NCBI GenBank assembly: GCA_013002105.1
Contig: JABDKS010000294.1
Coordinates: 1 to 20,357 of the forward strand
Reading direction: 5' to 3'
Origin: Pirellulaceae bacterium
GTDB lineage: Bacteria; Planctomycetota; Planctomycetia; Pirellulales; Pirellulaceae
DNA length: 20,357 nt
Under the pieces are notes generated by a model that worked only from the letters and a program-made list of their open reading frames with translations, had not been told where the DNA came from and ran no database searches. Positions 15,626 through 20,357 of this stretch are shown piece after piece. The position numbers were made by a program, and so were the translations under genes. The first letter of the stretch is position 1, and every line of letters starts with the position of its first letter.

Positions 15626-16471
15626 ATGAAATATGGCATGAACCTGCTGCTCTGGTCCGGCGAAGTCACTGATGAAATGATGCCGGTATGTGAACAGCTC
15701 AAAGCTGCCGGATACGACGGCGTCGAACTGCCGATGTTTAACCTGGATCTGGATTACGCCGCCATCGGGAAACAACTCGACGGCATGGGTCTTTCCCGCA
15801 CCGCCGTGACGATTCGAGGTGAAGAAGACAATCCGATTTCGCCCGACGCCAGCGTACGGGCCAAGGGAGTCGAGCTGACCAAACAGACTTTGGATTGTTG
15901 CGCGGCTGCGGGCGTCGAAACGCTTGTCGGCCCCTACCACTCCGCACTGGGACTCTTCAGCGGCGCCGGGCCCACTGACGACGAATGGAAATGGGGCGTC
16001 GAAAGCATGCGAGCGGTCGCCGAACATGCCGGAGACGTGGGGGTCAAACTGGGTGTCGAAGCTTTGAATCGTTTTGAATGCTACCTGCTGAACACGCACG
16101 CTGATTCGGCCAGATTCGCTCGCGAAGTCGACCACCCAGCTTGCGGCATGATGTACGACACGTTCCACAGCAATATCGAAGAGAAATCGATCACCGACGC
16201 GGTCAAGGCCGGTGGCGATAAACTAGTCCATATTCATATCAGCGAGAACGATCGAAGTACGCCTGGCCAAGGAAACGTCCGTTGGGACGAAAACTTCGAT
16301 GCCATTGTCGCCTCTGGCTATGACGGCTGGTTGGTAATCGAAGCCTTTGGTTTGGCACTGCCCGAGATTGCGGCAGCGACCAAGATCTGGCGAAGGATGT
16401 ACAAGGATGAAATCACATTGGCCACCGACGGCCTGAAGTTCATGAAGGGCGAAATCGAGAAACGTGCTTGA
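15626..16471 (+). CDS. D-tagatose 3-epimerase-like TIM-barrel sugar epimerase/isomerase
   Basis: A 281-residue protein of the xylose-isomerase-like TIM-barrel family. Glu145 (GVEALNRFE), Asp178 (MMYDTFHSN), His204 (VHIHISEND) and Glu239 (VIEAFG) are spaced 33, 26 and 35 residues apart. This is exactly the spacing of the metal- and substrate-binding set Glu152, Asp185, His211 and Glu246 of Pseudomonas cichorii D-tagatose 3-epimerase. The segment NDRSTPGQGNVRWDE is also a strong family feature. The expected reaction is epimerisation at C3 of a free ketose (for example D-fructose/D-psicose or related), with a divalent metal. Length matches the family (about 280-300). The start follows a poor ribosome site (AGCGAG). 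It is encoded 24 bases after the AcpH-like gene and its stop codon directly abuts the next ATG. The exact sugar is unknown. Confidence 0.88.
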   Translation: MKYGMNLLLWSGEVTDEMMPVCEQLKAAGYDGVELPMFNLDLDYAAIGKQLDGMGLSRTAVTIRGEEDNPISPDASVRAKGVELTKQTLDCCAAAGVETLVGPYHSALGLFSGAGPTDDEWKWGVESMRAVAEHAGDVGVKLGVEALNRFECYLLNTHADSARFAREVDHPACGMMYDTFHSNIEEKSITDAVKAGGDKLVHIHISENDRSTPGQGNVRWDENFDAIVASGYDGWLVIEAFGLALPEIAAATKIWRRMYKDEITLATDGLKFMKGEIEKRA

Positions 16472-16819
16472 ATGAGCGAAGCATCCGGCAGCGTCGTTTT
16501 TCTCAGCGGTGATCTCATGTTCGCTTCGCGCGTGCGCGGAGCGGCCGAGAGAGCCGGCTGGAGCTTTGCTCTCACTGGCAAGTTACCAGAGTCCTCCGCG
16601 GTTCCGATTCGATTCGTCGTGCTTGACCTGGCGACGATGAGCAAATTGACCGAGGGTATCACCGAACATTGCGCAGCGAATTGCCCGGATGCAAAATTGA
16701 TTGCCTACGGGCCGCACGTCCAGGTGGCGAAATTAGATGCCGCCAGAAACGCGGGGATCCCCGTCGTGATGACCCGCGGACAGTTCGACAGCAAACTATC
16801 GACGCTATTTGCAGTGTAA
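16472..16819 (+). CDS. degenerate response-regulator receiver-like domain protein
   Basis: A 115-residue stand-alone protein whose ATG directly follows the epimerase stop (TGA-ATG), so its translation is probably coupled. The pattern fits a CheY-like fold: SVVFLSGD (strand 1), VVLDLA with Asp52 (strand 3, phosphoacceptor position), KLIAYG (strand 4) and GIPVVMTRGQF (strand 5). Key differences from active receivers are visible. The acidic pair near the N-terminus is reduced to one Asp (Asp14), Gly80 replaces the Thr/Ser, and Arg102 replaces the conserved Lys. It is therefore probably a pseudo-receiver that binds or senses without normal phosphotransfer. No output domain is present. An unrelated alpha/beta protein is the main alternative. 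The fixed partnership with a sugar epimerase is the best clue to a role. Confidence 0.55.
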   Translation: MSEASGSVVFLSGDLMFASRVRGAAERAGWSFALTGKLPESSAVPIRFVVLDLATMSKLTEGITEHCAANCPDAKLIAYGPHVQVAKLDAARNAGIPVVMTRGQFDSKLSTLFAV

Positions 16820-16910
16820 GGCCGCGACTTGCGACACCGCGTGTGTCCGCAGGTGCGGCAATCCGATGTCCAGAGTCCGTCAACCGATTCGATCTAATCG
16901 CTCGATCCTG

Positions 16911-18185
16911 TTACGGATCACGCCGTAAACTGCCTTCGTATGACGTCAGTTGCCGAGCGAAGTGCTCGCGCCAAGCTTGTTGGTCAAAACCGTAATCAGC
17001 CCCCGGTTCGACTTCGATTAACAACCGGTGCGCGTCATCGTTGCGGATCGTATCAGTAACCACCACTTTCTTACTGCCGGTCGAAAAACCACCGCTGCCA
17101 TCGTCAGTGAATCCTGCGTTGGTACCGCCACCGCTGGTGACTTCGCGCGTGTGAGTCGTGACCAATGCGTCGATGTAGGTCATCGCTAACTCGCGGTCGG
17201 GAAAAAACGTCAGTGCTCGCAACGCTTTCTTGACGTTGTTATTGCTGCTCTTTTTCGGGTTCAGCATCGGTACGTAAGTAGCAATGGCCGAACGTGATCC
17301 GTACTCCTGCAACTGCTTCAACGCCGCTTCGCGGACCACGGGATCGGGTTCGTCGATACCGGCCATCACAAGCGCCCTGACCGATTGCGAATTACGAAAC
17401 TGTCCAAGCAGCTTGATCCATTCCATTCGCAACGCCCGCGGCTGCACATCTTTGCCGCGCGACTTGATCAGTTCACCAGCGATCGCACCAGTCGCCAATG
17501 GATCTTTAATCGCCTTGATAGCGGCGAGTGATTCAGCTGATTTGGAGTTGTTGCGCATCGCCTGAGCGCGAAGCCGTGCAAGTTCCTTGATCCACTTACT
17601 TGCTTTGACGTTCTGTTCGTCCTGGAAGCGATCCTTTGCAACCGCTTCGGGGAACTGCCAACGACCTCCGACTAGAATCAGACCACGGTTACGCTGCTGC
17701 TGTGCATAAGACACCCAATTGCCTTGGTCATCGCGAACGTACTCCAGTGCCGCTCGCGCTCGTTCGTGCTGGGGATCGATCGCGATCGCTCGCTGATAAT
17801 GGTACTGCTTCTGTGCCGACAAATTATGTGCCGCACACCATCGACCATGCTCGTAGTGTTTCTCCGGGTCGTTGCCTGCTTCGTCAGCCAAGCGGGCATA
17901 CTCGGTCAGTTCGTTCTTGGTACGGACACGACTGACGCGATTTTTTTGAATCGCGACGCTGATTCCATCGTCGACTCTCACCACGACAAAAGGGACCTTC
18001 CCGCTGTCCACCTCTTTGAGAACCTGGCCCGACAAATGACCTCCGCCCGAAAACTCGACGGTTTCCACCGGCAGTGTGTCAGCCGCGACACCAGGTGCCA
18101 GCGAAACAGGTGCCAGCGAAACACCGACAGCGATCAAACTGACCAGCAGCAACCGTCGAACAGGTGCAATCCAATCGGTGGGCAT
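16911..18185 (-). CDS. exported HEAT-repeat / TPR-like protein of unknown function
   Basis: A 424-residue protein from the ATG at 18185, which gives a signal peptide (two Arg, core LLLVSLIAVGV, likely cleavage after VAA near residue 35). In-frame ATG codons at 18221 and 18347 are less likely because they push the signal away from the N-terminus. After the signal is a beta-rich segment (about 40-90, FSGGGHLSGQVLKE). A TPR-like unit with HYEHGRWCAAHNL and YQRAIAIDPQHERARAALEY (about 110-150) follows. Next are HEAT-like helices around RALRMEWIKLLGQF and PDPVVREAALKQLQEYGS (about 240-300). A Gly/Ser-rich tail ends the protein. Such scaffolds bind proteins or polymers; no enzyme motif was seen. 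It faces the plus-strand unit and converges with the pseudo-receiver gene 91 bases away. No operon partner is visible. Confidence 0.75.
   Translation of the reverse strand: MPTDWIAPVRRLLLVSLIAVGVSLAPVSLAPGVAADTLPVETVEFSGGGHLSGQVLKEVDSGKVPFVVVRVDDGISVAIQKNRVSRVRTKNELTEYARLADEAGNDPEKHYEHGRWCAAHNLSAQKQYHYQRAIAIDPQHERARAALEYVRDDQGNWVSYAQQQRNRGLILVGGRWQFPEAVAKDRFQDEQNVKASKWIKELARLRAQAMRNNSKSAESLAAIKAIKDPLATGAIAGELIKSRGKDVQPRALRMEWIKLLGQFRNSQSVRALVMAGIDEPDPVVREAALKQLQEYGSRSAIATYVPMLNPKKSSNNNVKKALRALTFFPDRELAMTYIDALVTTHTREVTSGGGTNAGFTDDGSGGFSTGSKKVVVTDTIRNDDAHRLLIEVEPGADYGFDQQAWREHFARQLTSYEGSLRRDP
18092..18121 (-). repeat. perfect 15-bp tandem duplication in the signal-peptide region
   Basis: Two identical adjacent 15-base units (18092-18106, 18107-18121) encode VSLAP twice near the end of the signal peptide of the HEAT protein. 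Frame is kept. Perfect identity indicates a recent slippage event; the signal remains plausible with either one or two copies. Confidence 0.9.
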
Positions 18186-18377
18186 AACGACAAAGTGTCC
18201 CGAGAAGAGAAGAGGTGCCATCAGCCGGTGGAGCAACCACCGTGGCTTGACGCCAAACCCCAATTTAGCTGCCGAAACAGACCATGGCGCCCCGCAATTG
18301 GCGGATTTCCGGCCCGCAACGCCCCGCGTCACCACAAAATCATTCAACTCGATGCCAATCGATGCCGATAACGATAC

Positions 18378-18405
18378 TTGACTAATCCGATCATGTTTAT
18401 AGAGT
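18378..18405 (+). promoter_or_regulatory. candidate promoter of the cysH-Rrf2 unit
   Basis: TTGACT (18378-18383, five of six to the -35 consensus), a 16-base spacer, and TAGAGT (18400-18405, four of six to the -10). The predicted start would be about 30 bases before the cysH ATG. The score is moderate, but the position is right and no better candidate was seen. Confidence 0.45.
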
Positions 18406-18412
18406 ATCTCTA
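18400..18412. promoter_or_regulatory. palindrome overlapping the cysH -10 box (possible Rrf2 operator)
   Basis: TAGAG (18400-18404) and CTCTA (18408-18412) form a perfect five-base inverted repeat around TAT, with imperfect extension outward. It covers the candidate -10 box. A repressor binding here would block transcription, and the only regulator in the unit is the Rrf2 protein. The link to Rrf2 is an inference. Confidence 0.4.
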
Positions 18413-18442
18413 AATCATCGGTCCAGAACGAGGCAAAGTGCT

Positions 18443-19306
18443 ATGTCTGCAGCCCGTCCCCTTCATCACCTGGCAAGCCATCCTGCCATGAGCGAGTCAC
18501 CCAGCCGACCCGGTAGCCCCACGTCAGGCGACGAATCCAGCAACCGCCCGACGCTCAATGTCCTTTCGGATACCGAGCTGCGTGGTGCGCAGGCTGCCGA
18601 TCCACCGCTGTATCCGACCGACGACTATCTGGCGGAGCTTGAACGTGAAAGTCAGCAACTCGAGAAGGCCACGCCGCAGGAAATTTTGAAATGGGCGGTC
18701 GATCGATACGCGCCCAAGTTCACGATGGCAACCGCGTTCGGCCCCGAAGGCATGACGATCATCCACATGCTGGCTTCGATCGCGCCGGAGACACCCATTT
18801 TTAATCTGGAAACGGGCTATCAGTTTCCCGAGACGTTGGAGGTTCGCGAGCAGGTCAAGCGACGATACGGGATCGAAGTCGAGTTTAAATATCCCGAACA
18901 AACGGTTGAACAATACGAAGCCGCCCACGGTGGTCCCGTTTACAAGACGGATCCGACGCGCTGCTGTGGTGATCGCAAATTGAAAGTATTGCACGAATCG
19001 GCAAAAGGCTGGCACGCTTGGGCCAGCGCCATCCGTCGCGACCAAAGTGAGTTCCGAGCCAAAGCGCCGATCGTCGGTTGGGACAACAAGTTTCAACTGG
19101 TGAAAATCAGCCCGCTGGCGAACTGGACCAAGAAAGAAGTTTGGTCGCTGATTACCGATGAGGACATTCCCTACAATCCGCTGCATGATCGGGGCTACCC
19201 GAGCGTTGGCTGTTGGCCATGCACGCGAGCGGTCTTGCCGGGTGAGGATGAGCGATCTGGTCGATGGAGTGGATTCAAGAAAACCGAATGCGGCCTTCAC
19301 GACTGA
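18443..19306 (+). CDS. cysH: adenylyl-/phosphoadenylyl-sulfate reductase (CysH), iron-sulfur type
   Basis: A 287-residue protein. After a ~60-residue low-complexity leader (Ser/Pro-rich) comes the reductase domain: TMATAFGPEGM (nucleotide-binding loop), NLETGYQFPETL (substrate loop), then CCGDRK with Cys174-Cys175, GCWPC with Cys257 and Cys260, and a C-terminal ECGLH with the catalytic Cys283. The CC...CxxC set binds a [4Fe-4S] cluster and marks the type that reduces adenylyl sulfate (APS), as in plants and many bacteria. The enzyme reduces activated sulfate to sulfite for cysteine synthesis, using thioredoxin. GAGG (18430-18433) nine bases upstream supports the first ATG; a second Met 45 bases later would only shorten the leader. 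The next gene, for an Rrf2 regulator, begins eight bases after the stop. The APS-versus-PAPS preference is inferred from the cysteines. Confidence 0.94.
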   Translation: MSAARPLHHLASHPAMSESPSRPGSPTSGDESSNRPTLNVLSDTELRGAQAADPPLYPTDDYLAELERESQQLEKATPQEILKWAVDRYAPKFTMATAFGPEGMTIIHMLASIAPETPIFNLETGYQFPETLEVREQVKRRYGIEVEFKYPEQTVEQYEAAHGGPVYKTDPTRCCGDRKLKVLHESAKGWHAWASAIRRDQSEFRAKAPIVGWDNKFQLVKISPLANWTKKEVWSLITDEDIPYNPLHDRGYPSVGCWPCTRAVLPGEDERSGRWSGFKKTECGLHD

Positions 19307-19308
19307 GG
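19305..19308 (+). promoter_or_regulatory. ribosome site of the Rrf2 gene overlapping the cysH stop
   Basis: GAGG begins inside the cysH TGA stop codon (19304-19306) and ends six bases before the Rrf2 ATG at 19315. Ribosomes finishing cysH would be delivered to this site, which suggests translational coupling. Confidence 0.6.
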
Positions 19309-19314
19309 TAAACC

Positions 19315-19740
19315 ATGGTGATCTCAGCTCGCGTGCACTACGCCTGTTTGGCGATGATGGAACTAGCGATCCGGAACGACCAAAAGTCGCCGGTTGCGGT
19401 TCGTGAAATAACCGACCGTCACGGAATTCCCGGACCGTTCTTGGTGCAGATTCTGCGGACCCTTCGGACGAACGGATGGGTACAAAGCATTCGTGGCAGC
19501 CAAGGTGGGTATCGATTATCAGTCGACCCGACTCAGATCACGCTGCTGGACATTGCCGAGGCAGTCGGATGTCAGGACTCGGGTTGCCAAACCGAGGCGA
19601 TCGAGTCGGAGGCGGGTCAAATGCTGCAAGTCCTTTGGGACGATGCCGCCGAAGCATCAAGGCAAATCCTGGCAGCCAACCGACTAAGCGATCTCGTCGA
19701 ACGCTGCCAGCACGGTGACGAAACGATGTTCTACATCTAA
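19315..19740 (+). CDS. Rrf2-family transcriptional regulator
   Basis: A 141-residue DNA-binding protein. Family features in order: an N-terminal helix with ARVHYACLAMMELA, the helix-turn-helix VAVREITDRHGIPGPFLVQI (about 27-46), and the wing SIRGSQGGYRLS (about 58-69), whose GGYxL is the Rrf2 signature. A dimerisation helix follows. Cys86 and Cys91 lie in GCQDSGCQTE in the loop where IscR and relatives carry three cluster-binding cysteines; here there are two plus a distant Cys131. That could bind an iron-sulfur cluster with another ligand or act as a redox switch. Rrf2 proteins include IscR, NsrR and the cysteine-metabolism repressor CymR. Its overlap-like coupling to cysH makes a sulfur-responsive or redox-responsive control of sulfate reduction the best guess. 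Length matches the family. Confidence 0.93.
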   Translation: MVISARVHYACLAMMELAIRNDQKSPVAVREITDRHGIPGPFLVQILRTLRTNGWVQSIRGSQGGYRLSVDPTQITLLDIAEAVGCQDSGCQTEAIESEAGQMLQVLWDDAAEASRQILAANRLSDLVERCQHGDETMFYI

Positions 19741-19766
19741 AACATTTCGATCATGATGCCTGTTAT

Positions 19767-19792
19767 CGTGGGCCAGGACCTGTCCTGGCACG
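19767..19792. terminator. stem-loop between converging genes, possible two-way terminator or REP-like element
   Basis: CCAGGAC (19773-19779) and GTCCTGG (19782-19788) are perfect inverted arms two bases apart (six pairs with a CCTG-like loop in RNA). Outer CGTG/CACG arms (19767-19770, 19789-19792) extend it across a GG bulge. It is 26 bases after the Rrf2 stop and 57 bases after the end of the opposing gene. No T-run follows, so it could also be a copy of a palindromic intergenic repeat. Confidence 0.5.
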
Positions 19793-19848
19793 AATCGGCT
19801 AGTACATGTTCTGGCTGACAAGCCGGCCAGCAAGAGATCGAAAATGCA

Positions 19849-20357
19849 TCAGAGTGTCGTGTCCGACGATTGCATTCGATCCTGGTACGCGACCAGGCCG
19901 TGTAGGGCGTGATAGAGCACGCCGCATTCCAGATCGACGCCGTCACACTGCTGGAGAATCTCGCACAGTCGACGAACGCTACGCTGTACCCAAGGTTGCC
20001 GAAGCGTTTCATCGGATGCCGCGATCGCTAAAAATTCGACCATGTGGCCGGTCGTTCCCAATGATTCGCCTAAATCACGCGTCCATCCGGTGCGGTGCAG
20101 ATACGAAGTCGAATACGAACCATCGGGGTTTTGATTTTGCTGGGCGATTGCAATCGCAACCTGGATCGCTTCGGCAGCTTCGGCCCACACGCCGGTGATC
20201 GGTTCACCGTCGGCACGCCGTTTGTTCAGTGCCATCGCAATCCCGATCAAACGATGAGTCCCGCCACACGCGCTGGTTTCCAAATTCTGCTGCAACTCCG
20301 ACGCCAACAACAGTTCTGTGCTGTAGGTTTCTCCATCGCGCGCGATCCAGGACGCGG
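19849..20357 (-). CDS. unrecognised protein with QNPDGS repeat-type motif (5' partial)
   Basis: The frame is open to the right edge of the window, so the N-terminus is missing; 168 residues are visible. An in-frame TTG at 20310 is not needed as a start because protein-like sequence (ASWIARDGETYSTEL) continues upstream. The visible part is mostly alpha-helical. The motif QQNQNPDGSYST resembles the QxxDGS(F/W) signature of alpha-toroid proteins such as prenyltransferases and squalene/terpene cyclases. SLGTTGHMVEFLAIA would then be the following barrel helix, as in that fold. The catalytic Asp motifs of true cyclases are not seen in this fragment, so an enzyme function cannot be claimed. Cys residues (CGG, ECG) are scattered without a cluster pattern. 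It converges with the Rrf2 gene. Confidence 0.7.
   Translation of the reverse strand, partial: ASWIARDGETYSTELLLASELQQNLETSACGGTHRLIGIAMALNKRRADGEPITGVWAEAAEAIQVAIAIAQQNQNPDGSYSTSYLHRTGWTRDLGESLGTTGHMVEFLAIAASDETLRQPWVQRSVRRLCEILQQCDGVDLECGVLYHALHGLVAYQDRMQSSDTTL

Noticed and set aside
15551..16168. 205-residue minus-strand open frame opposite the epimerase
   Set aside because: It is antisense to the epimerase with its conserved catalytic spacing; no independent evidence.
16820..16910. Search for a terminator between the pseudo-receiver and HEAT genes
   Set aside because: No convincing stem with a T-run was found in either direction.
18524..19300. 258-residue minus-strand open frame opposite cysH
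   Set aside because: cysH is certain on the plus strand by its cysteine motifs; the antisense frame has no motif.

Overview
This 20.4 kb window looks like chromosomal DNA of a planctomycete, most likely a Rhodopirellula/Pirellulaceae-type bacterium. The evidence is an inference from gene content. There is a Ser/Thr kinase with a membrane C-terminus, a secreted formylglycine-type sulfatase, a large exported carboxypeptidase-regulatory-like repeat protein, a TIM-barrel epimerase and an exported HEAT-repeat protein. Shine-Dalgarno sequences are weak or absent before many genes. No rRNA, tRNA, CRISPR array, transposase or phage gene was seen. No gap between genes exceeds 300 bases.

Layout. (1) Bases 2-4759, plus strand: the 3' part of a membrane-anchored Ser/Thr kinase, a small secreted protein of unknown function, and an unusually long TolC-family lipoprotein followed by a strong hairpin terminator. 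(2) Bases 4926-12990, minus strand: a probable five-gene transcription unit read from right to left. It comprises a GntR (YtrA-type) repressor, an ABC ATPase, a two-half ABC-2 permease with an extra exported domain, a sulfatase and a repeat-rich exported protein. It starts at a good sigma70-like promoter whose -10 box lies inside a perfect inverted repeat that resembles a YtrA operator. (3) Bases 13281-16819, plus strand: a Wzx/MATE-like flippase, then a likely three-gene unit of an AcpH-like protein, a D-tagatose 3-epimerase-like enzyme and a degenerate receiver-domain protein whose start codon directly follows the epimerase stop. (4) Bases 16911-18185, minus strand: an exported HEAT/TPR-like protein. 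(5) Bases 18443-19740, plus strand: a cysH-type APS/PAPS reductase coupled to an Rrf2 regulator, with a promoter/palindrome candidate upstream. (6) Bases 19849-20357, minus strand: the 3' part of an unrecognised gene, facing the Rrf2 gene across a stem-loop.

How the genes may work together. The GntR-ABC block has the organisation of self-regulated export systems of the YtrA family. The sulfatase and repeat protein behind it have no visible terminator or promoter in front of them, so they may be co-expressed. The cysH-Rrf2 pair suggests local sulfur or redox control of assimilatory sulfate reduction. The most unusual items are the permease with a ~280-residue exported domain, the operon linking it to a sulfatase, the epimerase/pseudo-receiver pair, and the TolC homologue with a ~220-residue C-terminal tail. 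All functions are read from sequence motifs by eye; no database search was run.
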